A DNA stretch of 64,000 nucleotides from Herpomyces periplanetae (Eukaryota; Ascomycota; Laboulbeniomycetes; Herpomycetales; Herpomycetaceae): contig WMKJ01000024.1 in assembly GCA_009733715.1 (NCBI GenBank), forward strand, positions 62,001 to 126,000, given 5' to 3'. Below the pieces are notes generated by a model. It was not told the DNA's origin, ran no database searches, and was given only the letters and a program-made list of their open reading frames with translations. This document shows positions 10,572 through 21,362 of the stretch, one piece after another. The position numbers and the translations under genes are program-made. How positions within the stretch are numbered: position 1 is the stretch's first letter; each line of letters opens with the position of its first letter.

Positions 10572-11374
10572 TTACACGTAGCGTTTGCGAGCACCCTGGA
10601 AAAAGTGTCGGACGATAAAAACTTGTAATATAGCCATAAGGATAATGAGGAAACTTTCAGCAATGCTAAACGTGAATATACGATGCTCGGTACTGCGAAC
10701 GGTGCTAAAGTTTCTGTTTTCGCGCGTGCGAAAATACTTTTGATTTCGCGAGATGAGGGACAATTGCATGGATAGCTTGTTTAAGGAATTTTCGAATTCC
10801 TGGGTAAAGTCGGCATTAGTTGCGGTTGGAGCAGGACTGGATGATACGAGTGTGGGCATGTTACGTGGTGGAACAGGAAGGGAGGGAAGGACTTCGTTTT
10901 CAATGTTAATTTCAAAGTCGACAACTTTTTCCGCAAATGTGGACATTTCATTATTAAAGCAAAAAGCGTGTTCACCCACGCTATTAACTTTGAAAACGTA
11001 TTCTCCCTGACGTTCCTTAGAGCCTTGTAGAATGATATTTTTATTTGGTCCGGTTACCGTGTAATCGATATCGAATGAACCACCGGAGTAAACCTAAAGT
11101 AAGGAAGAATTAGTCAATAGAGGGTGATTGAGGTGATGAAAGACGATGAGCTGGCTAGCTATACACAGATTGATGGGTTTTTGGGTAAAGTGTGGGTGAT
11201 ACATACCGAAAAGTAGAACTGAATAGTTCGACCGACTTGATCGCCGTAAATGTAAAAGCAAGCTTTTTCATGAGCAGCTAGAGCGTACGTTAACCCTATA
11301 GCCGCGGAACGTTGGAAAGTTAATGATAGGATCACTGCAGTGAGCAGAGAGTACGTGTATGAATAAAATGACAT
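10572..11374 (-). CDS. p24 family cargo receptor (Emp24/Erp type), two exons
   Basis: Type I membrane protein of COPII/COPI vesicles that selects cargo between ER and Golgi. Exons (minus): 11374-11207 and 11093-10572; the 113-nt intron has GTATGT and TTTAG ends. Layout: signal peptide (first about 26 residues), GOLD domain with LTYALAAHEKACFYIYGDQVGRTIQFYFS, VYSGGSFDIDYTV and GEHAFCFNNEMS, a coiled stretch, one C-terminal membrane span (FSIAESFLIILMAILQVFIV) and the short tail RHFFQGARKRYV, carrying the FF export signal and a basic patch. About 229 aa. A long Pro/Ser/Ala-rich insertion (about residues 125-150) separates the GOLD domain from the coil. Which p24 subfamily it belongs to is unsure; gamma is my impression from the tail. 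Confidence 0.9.
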
Positions 11375-12371
11375 GATGTATAAAGGTGAGTGTACGAGTG
11401 TGGGTAGTTAATTTTGAAGGCGAAACTTATTGCAGTGATGCTTGAAAGAGTTTTGGATGGATAAGGATCACGAAAAGTCGAAGAAAAATTAGAGATTGGT
11501 AACGTTAACGCGTGTGCGCGCTTGCGCACTTGGACAAAAGGATACAGTAGACAGGTATGAAAAGGATGGGTAAGTGAAAAGCATATCAATAGATGACGAT
11601 AACTTGGGTTGATTGATCATGCAGAATATTGAAAGGAAGGGGGAGGACGGAGGACAAGTTAGTATTAAGAAAAACCAGGAAATCCTGAAACGAGATTCGC
11701 ATCGTGAACCGGAAATTCGCCCCGGAATCTTGGAACAGGACGGGGGCGCACGTGATAGGGAGGCGGTGCAGGAGCGGCGCGGGAGCCGGGGAGGAGAGGC
11801 CGAGTGCCGGGCCGAAGCGGTCGGCGACTTTTAGTACATTTTGCGACGCTGCGCCGGGACATTTTTTTACGCTATTACAATACACTTTGCGAAAATGCAC
11901 GCAGTAACTACAATGCCTTTTTCAAAGGTGCGCTCACGGCTGCTCCATTCTTTACGGTCACGCGCTGGGTCAATACACCTTGTGACTATGCGCTTCCGTG
12001 GCGATGCGCCTCTTCTACCCAAACTCTACTTTTTACTCTTCTCCCATCCTCTTTCGGTAATCAGGTTCTTCGCAACATACAGAAATATGACTTCTAGACA
12101 CTAAAATCAAGCAAATATCACTACGCTTGGCTGGTTCAAGCCGTGTCGCAACAGTCTGCGTTTAAATTTACAAGACAAACGAATGCATAAACTAAAGTAT
12201 GTAGCGAAAGAAAAATCAGCGAATAAATATAGAATCCATGCGATTCCAATTAGTCCGCGGTTTATTGACATGATCCAAACCCAGTGTCCCATTGGCAGCA
12301 GAGATTTTACTATAAAGAACATCATCTAAACTCGCATACAATACAATTTACACCAGGTTAGATACCATCAA
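11375..12371. other. Intergenic region with a GC-rich patch (about 11.69-11.87 kb)
   Basis: Lies upstream of the p24 gene and downstream of USP7. A patch around 11690-11870 is much richer in G+C than its surroundings and carries CACGTG at 11749-11754; it may be the p24 promoter. Several overlapping short frames are open in all directions here, as expected in GC-rich DNA. A plus-strand frame of 69 codons from an ATG near 11895 (MHAVTTMPFSKVRSRLL...) and a minus frame at 12107-12325 with two hydrophobic stretches are the only ones with any protein-like character; neither is recognised. Confidence 0.35.
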
Positions 12372-15300
12372 TTAATTCATACTAAACAAATTCACACTAA
12401 ACTTACCATCTTCAAGATAATCAGGCTTACACTGAGGCGACAAACTGCTCAACACAGCAAATTTCACCTTCTCAAGCTGCTTGCCCTTAATACCAGTTCG
12501 AGCCGACAATCTTTTCTTTGTGTCGACAAACTTTTCTCCGGGTATCATGGTAAATACAAAGGGAACATTATGCAACTTATTCGGCTCCTTATCGAAATGA
12601 ACGGCAAACACTTTCAGTCGATCGGGCACACTGATATCCTCATCATTAACCAATTCGCCGTACACTGTAGAATAATCATCAATATGAGCAATCAAATGAT
12701 CCCGTGTTAAAATCTTGGTTATTCGGTTAGAAATAACTTCAAAAAGTCGAATCGAAGCTACTTGCTGAGGGGTCAATGTCAACTTTTTCGTTAGCGCCTC
12801 CAACAATTCCCCAACATCGCCAGTTTTTGCAACAAATACTTCATAAGTTTCCTCCTTGGATATTCCATCCAAAAGCCAAACAACTTTAACCAATCTTTGA
12901 TTTTCCAGTTCCGATAAACTAACTTCCAAACGCTCATAATACAATGTATCAACCTTAGGTCCCCCACCTACGTTCGGTGATCCTGTAAATGTTGACGGTA
13001 ATGTTGATCCAAGACTCGGATTCGCTGTATGTCGAATGGGTGTTTTGGTTCGATTCGTTCCACTTCCCGGCAAGAAAAATCGAATAAAACTAGCATCAGC
13101 TCCAATCTTGTTTGCTACAACACTCGTCCACTGATCATAAGTCCATTTCCGATTAAGCTTCAACTCAAAGCTTTTCGTTTCTCCATCCGCTGGTTCATTC
13201 TTAGGAATAAACTGCACGGTAATTCGATTAACAATCCAATCATAAAAATCTCGCGCATCCGTATAATATTCTCGATTCGTCATCATACTAAACCCTTCAT
13301 CGGTACTTCTACGCTGAACCGTAATTATATCGCCATCTTGAATCTTTGACTGCAATAATGTAGCTTTCGGTTTCATTGCATCAATCGACCCAACTTTAAC
13401 TTCCTCATACAATGTAAACTGTGTTCCTGCTGGCCAATCCATCATTTTTAATATCTGATCCGTCAAATCCATCACTCGATCTGTACTCTGAGCATAAAAA
13501 TGACCCACTCCATACAAGCTTTGTTTCTCAATATCAAAATGCTTGAGAAAGAGTAGAACCGGCTTATTTTCCCCTGCATTACTCAAATTACCATTCTGCG
13601 GCATGCCCCAAATCGCCTTACCCGTCACACTATCACGACCACTGGCTTCCTCAATCCATAATTTAAGAAATTTCGAAACTCGACTAGCATACTTTGTGCA
13701 TGCCATTTCTGCACTCAGATCCATCGCCGTTAAAAGTTCATCCGGTCTAACCGTTCCATTCTGCCTTCCAATCATAATCCAGGGTCGCAGCATGTCAACC
13801 GGTTTGTCGAGATCTTTCGCTATCACCTGCATTAACTCTTTAATAGTCATGGTACGCAAAATTCGATACGAACGAGGAGGTGGTACAATGTTCATTGTAT
13901 CATTCATCCACTGCATTATATCATATCCTTCGTATCCCCGAAAGTTTTCATCTGTAACAATCTGCGCTTCCATGTATAAATGAGCTTCTTCACGCTCTTT
14001 GATCTGTTTCTCCTGTAACGCTAATTCTTCAGCAATCTTCTTTTCCAAATGCTTCGCTGGCTCAATCTTCGTACTCGGCAAAAGAATTTCATCAAGACAG
14101 CATTCTCGAATGTACACCAACATATAAGCATTCATTGACCTTTTAGTAGTATTCGTGCGTATATATGGACTACGTGGTGGCACTCCCCCATTGTATGACG
14201 TCATTTCACCTCCGAAATTCTCTTCCATTGCTTCATAATTCGTGGCTCGGGTTACTCGATCATCATCGAACTTGTAAAATGGTCCATCTTTTTCCGGTCG
14301 AATAAAAGCGTAATAATGGCCTGCGTTCAGTTCACCGCTGTGAACCAGTATTCCGTATAAATGGTATATCCAAGGTCTTGATCTATCCGCATCTGCTGAT
14401 AAATACGGTTCAGCGTTCCAAACTTCCGGGAATTCATATCGATCATTAATTTTCATTAATGAATCCCGTTGAAAGTCGTACTCAAACCGCTTAAGTTGTA
14501 AATGCAAAACTCGCGGAAAACTTTCAAAAATCACTCCTTTGCGCGCATCTTGTAAACCAAACCCTTCCGCAAAATATTTATTTTCCCCTTCCATGGTTTC
14601 AACTTGGATGTAATCTTCAAAGCTAGCATCTAAATTCTTGATACCGCTAACGTTTAACTGAATATCCCAAAAGTCTTCAATGCGTGAAGATTCATAATCA
14701 ACGTTAATGCATGAGATATACGTTTTCATTTTGCCGACAAACATACGAGCAAGTGCATTCTCTGATTGCGTTCCTTTCATCTTATCTTCTAAACGTTCCA
14801 TAAGAATTCTTGACAATTCTTGCACATCCTGCTGCTCGAAGCTTTGCTTAGAGTCCCATCCAAAAGCAGCTGTAAGTTCCAACGTTGGTACTGCTGTGTT
14901 TGATGTTTGAAGTTGATAGAAAAGCCGCTGCAAAGCGTAAGCGCTGTTGTTCCGATGATCAACTTCCTTCTCCGTTGGAATATCATATACCGCTTTTCGG
15001 AATATAGGCGTAAAGTATAATGACTGCAGCAGAGAATTGAGATAGCATGTTGCACCTTGATTTTTTAGCCCGACCATGCCCGTCATTTTTTTGGAATCAT
15101 AATTGAAAAAATTATGCCATAAAACGCCCGTAGGATCCTTGTAGATTCGGACGTACGCCGTGATTTTAGCTGCATTATTTTCTACTAACGGCCTTTCTTT
15201 TCCTTCCCAAGGTACTTGGAATAGCTTTCGTAGTTCGCAAAAGCGAGTAAATCCCCAGTCAATCTCATCCGATGTAAACCGATGATTTGCAGTATGATCG

Positions 15301-15788
15301 ACAAAGATAGTTGGATCTTTGGGATTCCATAATATAAGGGTAAACTGAACACAAGCGTACCAGTCGGCCGGGAGTTTGTCCACCGTACCATTTTCAAGGT
15401 ATATAGATGCAAAGTTGGTGTTATTGCCGAAGGGGAAAAATAGAATTCGCCATTGCAATCCACCACACATGAACGTGGGACTGCGTTCTTTTTTGTCCAT
15501 TTCTCGCCATCCCTCAATATTCCATGTGTACGTGGTTTCAGCTTCAACTTCAAGCCTCGGCACTAGTGGAAGATACGCTTTGGCCATACGCTCAAAGTTA
15601 TCGGCACGAATTTCGCCTGCTGTTTCAACTTCATAAGGAGCATCATTACTGTTGCTATCACTATTGTTTTCGCTGCTGTTGGGATTGCTATTACTTTTGG
15701 TTGAAGAATTATCCGGTGATAAGATTGATACTCTCCGCCAATCATCACATTCTTCATCAATGATCATATCATTCGACACCGAGTTCAT
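12372..15788 (-). CDS. UBP15: Ubiquitin carboxyl-terminal hydrolase of the USP7/Ubp15 family
   Basis: Cysteine protease that removes ubiquitin from proteins; fungal orthologues are Ubp15 (budding yeast) and Ubp21/22 (fission yeast). An acidic/Ser-Asn-rich N-terminus (1-60) precedes a MATH domain (about 85-215, TYTWNIEGWREM...). The USP domain begins at GLKNQGATCYLNSLLQSL with catalytic Cys248; the LHLQLKRFEYD box and the His box LNAGHYYAFIRPEKDGPFYKFDDDRV complete it. After about residue 560 come the ICP0-binding/ubiquitin-like repeats of the family. At 1138 residues it is within family size (about 1100-1230). Single exon. The start ATG is the first in frame; the terminus FSVNLFSMN is a little shorter than I recall for relatives. 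Confidence 0.95.
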   Translation of the reverse strand: MNSVSNDMIIDEECDDWRRVSILSPDNSSTKSNSNPNSSENNSDSNSNDAPYEVETAGEIRADNFERMAKAYLPLVPRLEVEAETTYTWNIEGWREMDKKERSPTFMCGGLQWRILFFPFGNNTNFASIYLENGTVDKLPADWYACVQFTLILWNPKDPTIFVDHTANHRFTSDEIDWGFTRFCELRKLFQVPWEGKERPLVENNAAKITAYVRIYKDPTGVLWHNFFNYDSKKMTGMVGLKNQGATCYLNSLLQSLYFTPIFRKAVYDIPTEKEVDHRNNSAYALQRLFYQLQTSNTAVPTLELTAAFGWDSKQSFEQQDVQELSRILMERLEDKMKGTQSENALARMFVGKMKTYISCINVDYESSRIEDFWDIQLNVSGIKNLDASFEDYIQVETMEGENKYFAEGFGLQDARKGVIFESFPRVLHLQLKRFEYDFQRDSLMKINDRYEFPEVWNAEPYLSADADRSRPWIYHLYGILVHSGELNAGHYYAFIRPEKDGPFYKFDDDRVTRATNYEAMEENFGGEMTSYNGGVPPRSPYIRTNTTKRSMNAYMLVYIRECCLDEILLPSTKIEPAKHLEKKIAEELALQEKQIKEREEAHLYMEAQIVTDENFRGYEGYDIMQWMNDTMNIVPPPRSYRILRTMTIKELMQVIAKDLDKPVDMLRPWIMIGRQNGTVRPDELLTAMDLSAEMACTKYASRVSKFLKLWIEEASGRDSVTGKAIWGMPQNGNLSNAGENKPVLLFLKHFDIEKQSLYGVGHFYAQSTDRVMDLTDQILKMMDWPAGTQFTLYEEVKVGSIDAMKPKATLLQSKIQDGDIITVQRRSTDEGFSMMTNREYYTDARDFYDWIVNRITVQFIPKNEPADGETKSFELKLNRKWTYDQWTSVVANKIGADASFIRFFLPGSGTNRTKTPIRHTANPSLGSTLPSTFTGSPNVGGGPKVDTLYYERLEVSLSELENQRLVKVVWLLDGISKEETYEVFVAKTGDVGELLEALTKKLTLTPQQVASIRLFEVISNRITKILTRDHLIAHIDDYSTVYGELVNDEDISVPDRLKVFAVHFDKEPNKLHNVPFVFTMIPGEKFVDTKKRLSARTGIKGKQLEKVKFAVLSSLSPQCKPDYLEDGKFSVNLFSMN

Positions 15789-17623
15789 CTTTCTCTAGAA
15801 GTCTTGTATCTCTGCGAGATGGATGTATAGAGGGTGACCTGGCCTTATTTAACGATGGAAGTTTTTGATACACAATTGACACACGAATGCACACATACGC
15901 GCACACATACATGCACACGCACACTCCACCACCTCAGTGACGTATCACGGTATTGGATCAACCAACAACGTGTGAGGACGGGGTAAAATTTGGAAATTAT
16001 CTCTTGTCAACTGACAGGCTACACAAAATTACTATCCATATTGAATGTTTCCGTTAGTGGTTCTGTAAATATTCAAGCTTTTGAATCAAATATCAGCTGT
16101 CAACAAGTAAGGATAATTTGAATTGAAAATGTAGTATACCTGTGAGCACACGCTGGTTAGACGTGGGATGAATATTAACCATGAGTTAATAAAAAAAATC
16201 CCAGTAGATACTGCGAAGAGATGACGAAAGATTTTAGTTAAATGTCATGAGATACAGGAACGTATTTCACGGCACAAATCAACTATACAAGGGTGAGAAA
16301 CGCACAAATCCCCAAATAAAACTAAGAGGATTATAATCCCGTTAAATTTTGATAATTTAATGAATAATAAGGTTTTTTTTCCACAAAAGAATTTCAACGC
16401 CCAACTGATCAAAGCTTGAAGCAACAAAATCCTCCAAATCTTCTAAATTCGCGAGAAAATCAACTTTGCCAGCACCACATCACGTGCGTCTCGAGCAAAC
16501 ACTCGGATCATTCTATTCTCCGCTTCCGGCCGAGTTGCCGAATTTCCTTTTTGGGAAAATTTTGCAAGTTTGCAAAGTTGAACATTTTGACGACATTTTT
16601 TCATTTTGATCTTTGTCGAGGTGATTATTTTTTAAAATTTCATATTGTTTATTGGTTAATAGGTTTAAAAATGTATTTTTTTTCAAGCCATTCCATTGTA
16701 AATTTTCTCCTATGATTTTTGTACATCTATTTATATTTTAACCTATACACCTGATTATACTACCTTAAATCCCGTATTTCAATCTTGTTCAGAATTACTT
16801 TTATAGTTCTTCACTTTTATACATATACACATAGATACTCTTACTGTCTTGCTTCAAATAACTGTCAAGGGTATCTCTTCTCTTCTTTCACTTTACATTT
16901 GCTGCGTGAAAACTTAATATCCCATACAGCAAAACCTAAATAAACATATAAATATAAACAGCTCTACTACTCCCTCCCTTCTCGAACGTAAATTTAATGG
17001 AAAGTAGACTTAAGCAACCTTACACTTCATTCTGAAAATTGAATTCAATTGCTCAATAAATCACAATGTCACTTTTTACAACTCTTCCATCATTTACTCT
17101 TTAACTCAAGCTCCTTTTACTTATCTCCCTTTCCCTTCCCCTTCCTCGCGCCCAGCATTTTAACTATCTTGGAATGGGAATTCTTATTCCGTCTAAAATC
17201 TTATGATAATTTATATCAATACATACATAAATTTACCGTCATATTTTCTTCAGGTTTGACTATCAGATCATTAAGTATTCGCTATACCATCTCGACATAA
17301 TTTATCATCCAACACTCAATATCCCAATTCCTCTATTCAGTACCCTGTTGTATCAAAGTTCATTTGACCGTTCAAACCTGAAGCTAAATTTTCCTAAACG
17401 GATTATCTTCAACTACTCACATAGCCTTTGCGAACTTGGTCAATTTCGGTTTTAAAGTTAATACTCCTTTTCTATTAGCCAGGAAATTTACAACCGAAAA
17501 AATGACCACTTCACTTCCTCGAACTTCTTTTGCTAATGTTGGTTAACCCTTACACAAATTTGTTTTTCGTCCCCTACCTGCGTAGAAGGTTAAAGTGCTA
17601 ACATCCCTTTTGCACTCATGTAG
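15789..17623. other. Intergenic region, 1.8 kb, no gene recognised
   Basis: Divergent space between USP7 and the unrecognised gene. It starts with CA/CG-rich tracts (cacacatacgcgcacacata, about 15890-15925), has a CACGTG at 16481-16486, then a T-rich stretch (16610-16800) and a CT-rich stretch (16960-17170) ahead of the next gene. No frame of protein character was found, although the missing 5' exon of the next gene should be here. Confidence 0.4.
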
Positions 17624-20020
17624 AATGTTAAACCATATCATCGTTTATCTTCTATACAATCATGGGATTTAGTCTCCAACCTAAAGGTTCCTGTGGTAGA
17701 TGTGGAGCTATTCGGTTCTGCATTTCTCGACCGTACTAGCGTTGCTGATATTTATCGACCAATTCTTAAAGTTCTTCCCCAAAAATACCTTAATAATATC
17801 GTCAATTGTACTCCATCGTTCCAAAATTTAGAGTACGTTGTTACGTGGAAAGGACTTTCGGTGGCCCAAGCTAACGAAGTCGGACTTTGGGAGCAAATAT
17901 TTAAGCGTTCTTTGGAAATTCGTGTTGGTCAGATACTGGCAAAAACTTTTCGTGAATGGCTCTGGCAATCCGTGGACACTGATTCATATCCTCCCATGGA
18001 ATCACATATGGCAGAAGAGTTTTTCAAGTTCATAAATCGAAAGCCAAATCACACATTCACATTTCATCCTGCTGAATTGATTCAGTGTATGCTTGAATTA
18101 CACTCAACCGTAGGGCGTTACCGATCATGGTTAGTCGACAAAAATATGGAAATAACTTACCAAAATCTTATTCTCTTCTTAGGCACTCAAGAGTGCTTTA
18201 CAAGTGACAGATCATTATGTGAGATACGTGTGGAAAATTGTCGTGCCTATCCTCCCCTTAATATGTCATATAATGAAAATTCCATTAAAGTATGCGGTCA
18301 ATTGGTCGTAGTTCCTCCTAAAATGGAGTTTACTCATATCGAACATGGCGTCAAAGCTGCTCATCCGTGCCGAATCACCCCCAAATTTGTCGATGCAAAA
18401 TTCCAAGTTAAATGTTCTGGTCTGACTGGAGGATACGTTTCCGTCAATCATGAATTTATGTCGGACGATATCAGTTTAACATGGAATGAATCGTCTCACT
18501 CTTTTGAAGGAATGGTTCCCACCGTTAAAAAGCGTAAGCCTTGGCTAGGTGAGTGGTCATTAGAAGAGGAAACTGGAATGGATCGTATTGATGCTCGAGT
18601 TATCTCTGTTGTTCGGAAATTTTTCCCAGAAGGTGTTCGCTACGAAATATCAATTAATTCACGACTTCTCATCGATGTTAACTACGGAAATCCATCCGTT
18701 ATTCCTCGTTCTACATCCGCTATGGCTGGTAATTCACAAGTTTACTTGGGTACACGCCATCGTAATGCTGTTAGCTCTGGTGATAAATTGGCCTTGCTTC
18801 ATCGTGACCCATTTACAAACGGAAGGGAATCAGAATGTGCTCGTTCGTATACTTGGGAAATACCAAATACTGCTTACCATAATGAAGAACGAGAAACTTT
18901 ATGCAATAAAAGAAGAAAAGTCTACGCTGATAGTAGAGAGATGAGTTATATAGCGGGTGCTGAAGAGGATGATTCTGATTCGGTATCTGGCGGTGCTTCT
19001 CAGAATGAATCTGATTACCACCAATCCGTTAAAAATGCTAATACGAAGAGTGGTGAGCATGGAAGGAAAGTATCATCAAACGGTGAATTCATTGGTCGTG
19101 TATTACGGGATTTTCCAACATTAGCCGCACGTTGTTCAGCTGTTGAAAGGTGGATAGATGAAAAGGGAAATTTTCGCAATAGATCAGCACAAGGTTCGGA
19201 ACGGTCAATTCTATCATGGCTTGGTCGTGGTAAGTATAAGCAGCCTAATGATGTTAGATCTCTGCTTATGGACGATACATCTGTTCCTGATGGCTACACT
19301 TATCAACATGATAAACCAGGGGAATGTACAACATCGTTGGATGACTTGCGAAAACAAGCTTCAAGATTTAAAAAATGTGATAATAAACTGGAATTGGAGA
19401 AAATGTATAAATGTTTAGAACGAAACATTAGCAGCATTTTACGCAAACAGGCTAATGATCTGTGGATTGCGTATAAAACTTTACGAGAAGAGCTTGCACA
19501 CGAGAAAATTAACTCAAAAGTTGGAAAATCAATGGTAAATAACCATAGCCATATACAATGTGAATCGGTACCCAAAGATAAATATGATGAGACGGAGGAT
19601 GTTTGTGTCAAAAGTAACAAAGAAGACTGGAGAGCAAGTGATGAAACAACGTTGATGGTACATGAATCTGAAGATCATGAATCACTCTTGAATAAACGAA
19701 ACTGCAGTTCATGTAGAAGTGAGTCAAATGCAAGTCAAGAACAAGAATCTTGGAGTATGTGCGACAGTGATATTTCATGTTATACTGCTATCCTAGCAAG
19801 CAAAAGAGAAGCTAAGCGACGACTAGCCAAAAGAGAACGAATAGTACAAAAAGACTGTCCCAAGAAAACAGGGAATCGGGATGACGAACGAAGAAAAATC
19901 CAGGAAAATTACGATGAATTTTACGCGCGAAAGTTATTCAGTGATATTAACGGAAGTGGTTTAATGGAAACCGATGACGGAGTACAAGAAAATGATCTAT
20001 TCGACATTGAAGTAACTTAA
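17624..20020 (+). CDS. Unrecognised large protein, 5' exon missing
   Basis: I do not recognise this protein. The frame is open from 17624, directly after a CATGTAG acceptor-like string, to the stop at 20020; the earliest in-frame ATG is near 17995, but about 100 codons before it look coding (for example GLWEQIFKRSLEIRVGQILAKTFREWL), so a 5' exon is inferred. Residues 1-220 look mostly helical; a beta-rich, Cys-containing stretch follows (VCGQLVVVPPKM ... GLTGGYVSVNHEF); then an acidic, low-complexity linker (EEDDSDSVSGG); and a C-terminal third rich in Lys/Glu with coil-like segments and a KREAKRRLAKRER patch. The helical blocks (LWE..F...., FIGRVLRDFP) recall COG1 faintly, but the beta region does not fit, so no name is given. 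Confidence 0.8.
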   Translation, partial: NVKPYHRLSSIQSWDLVSNLKVPVVDVELFGSAFLDRTSVADIYRPILKVLPQKYLNNIVNCTPSFQNLEYVVTWKGLSVAQANEVGLWEQIFKRSLEIRVGQILAKTFREWLWQSVDTDSYPPMESHMAEEFFKFINRKPNHTFTFHPAELIQCMLELHSTVGRYRSWLVDKNMEITYQNLILFLGTQECFTSDRSLCEIRVENCRAYPPLNMSYNENSIKVCGQLVVVPPKMEFTHIEHGVKAAHPCRITPKFVDAKFQVKCSGLTGGYVSVNHEFMSDDISLTWNESSHSFEGMVPTVKKRKPWLGEWSLEEETGMDRIDARVISVVRKFFPEGVRYEISINSRLLIDVNYGNPSVIPRSTSAMAGNSQVYLGTRHRNAVSSGDKLALLHRDPFTNGRESECARSYTWEIPNTAYHNEERETLCNKRRKVYADSREMSYIAGAEEDDSDSVSGGASQNESDYHQSVKNANTKSGEHGRKVSSNGEFIGRVLRDFPTLAARCSAVERWIDEKGNFRNRSAQGSERSILSWLGRGKYKQPNDVRSLLMDDTSVPDGYTYQHDKPGECTTSLDDLRKQASRFKKCDNKLELEKMYKCLERNISSILRKQANDLWIAYKTLREELAHEKINSKVGKSMVNNHSHIQCESVPKDKYDETEDVCVKSNKEDWRASDETTLMVHESEDHESLLNKRNCSSCRSESNASQEQESWSMCDSDISCYTAILASKREAKRRLAKRERIVQKDCPKKTGNRDDERRKIQENYDEFYARKLFSDINGSGLMETDDGVQENDLFDIEVT

Positions 20021-20767
20021 ACTGTTTCATTCGCCGTACTTTAAGCATAACTTTTCCCTTTGCAACTCATGTATACCATTTTTACAGGGCTAGTTTAAGA
20101 AAATACATATTTAGGGCTGAGGTTTCTAGAATCTCCATGGAATATTCTTATTTTATTCTCCGACAAGCTGCATCTCAACAATTTTGTTTAGACGCATCAT
20201 GACGTCATGAGCCCTTTGCCGGGTATCTAAGGGATATTCGGTAGTTCAAGTGTCTTGCGTACAAGTGTATGCGAATGTATACTTGGATTCTTAAGTTGAT
20301 TTACTGTTAAATGACCGGTAGAAAGTGGTTGATAAAAGTTTGTGATGTTATGGTGATATTTGAACACTGTATCAAGTATGTGTGAGAATTGGGTTTACAT
20401 TGCCCAGAGAGAATTCCCGTGTATACAGTTTGTTAATGGCTTAAATATAACAAAGTTTTGGAAAGAATATTCCTCGTAAATGTGTACGTCCAAACCACGC
20501 TTGCTTAACGGGAAAATTTCATTTATTGTAATGATGTGTATTGGTAGTCGCACTGTTCCTAGCCAATATATATCAGCATCTTGGTTTAACTTCTCCCTCC
20601 CTCAAGTAACATCACCTGCTTAATTGTTATAACTACTTATCCAACGATTTGTACCGTATATTACAACATTTTAGTTTATACACAAGCATAAGTAAATTCA
20701 TCATTTATTCCTGCTCATTTTTTCATATAAACTCTCAGTCACATTATCTTCTCACGTAAACGCAATC
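20021..20767. other. Intergenic region upstream of the Pmp3-like gene
   Basis: No gene seen. A CATATAAA element at 20724-20731 lies about 40 bases before the next start codon and could serve as its TATA box. The rest is A/T-rich. Confidence 0.4.
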
Positions 20768-21362
20768 ATGTCACGCCTTGCAGACGATGGTTTGAGGATT
20801 TTCTTTACCATTCTTGTAACTCTTTTCAGTACGTCATTCAGTATACTAAACTTCCATGCTATCCTATGCCCAACCGAACGTTATAACTTACACATAAATT
20901 CCCTTACTCATTCATAGTCCCGACCCTCGGCGTGCTCAGTGTAGCTGGATGTGGTTTAGATGCAGCAATTAACTTTTTACTCGTTCTACTCGGGTAAGCC
21001 AACGTTGATAACGTACGTGGGTGCGTGCATACATACGCACGATAAACTGACCTTTGTGTCCGTGTAGATATATTCCAGGGCATTTACACGCTTTTTACCT
21101 GGAGTACGTTTACTTTAAAAGACGTGGGGAAGCGCGCACCGGAAAGTTTCGGAGCCAAAGCCCGCCACCTGCGTTCGGCGTTTTTAGTGCCCGTGTACTA
21201 CACGGTGGCTCCGAATACTTGCTCGACCCTCATAATCGTTATAATACAAATGACAACGTTTACCAAGCTCACCACACTGAAATGTCCACACAATCCCATC
21301 CTAATATCCCCGGTCCATCTGTTGATCCATCTACTTCGGTCACATATTCCCAGCAAGTCTAA
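20768..21362 (+). CDS. Pmp3/Sna-type proteolipid (UPF0057), three exons, extended tail
   Basis: Small two-span membrane protein of the Pmp3 family, linked to plasma-membrane potential and salt tolerance, or (Sna3-type) to vacuolar sorting. Exons: 20768-20828, 20918-20993, 21068-21362; introns of 89 and 74 nt have GTACGT/ATAG and GTAAGC/GTAG ends. The joined protein (143 aa) reads MSRLADDGLRIFFTILVTLF, IPTLGVLSVAGCGLDAAINFLLVLLG and YIPGHLHAFYLEYVYFKRR, matching the family pattern (P-LGV, GCG-D, LN-LL-LGYIPG--HA-Y). The roughly 80-residue cytosolic tail rich in Pro, Ser, His and Asn is longer than in Pmp3 (55 aa) and resembles Sna2/Sna3; it contains a PPPAF string near the place where Sna3 has its PPAY ubiquitin-ligase site. 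The family is clear; the paralogue is not. Confidence 0.9.

Noticed and set aside
12107-12325. 72-codon minus-strand membrane protein
   Set aside because: Lies in the likely 3' untranslated region of USP7, no family, and no independent support.
17693-20020. Naming the large protein COG1
   Set aside because: Only two short blocks resemble COG1, the N-terminal coil is absent, and a beta-rich middle does not fit an all-helical tether.
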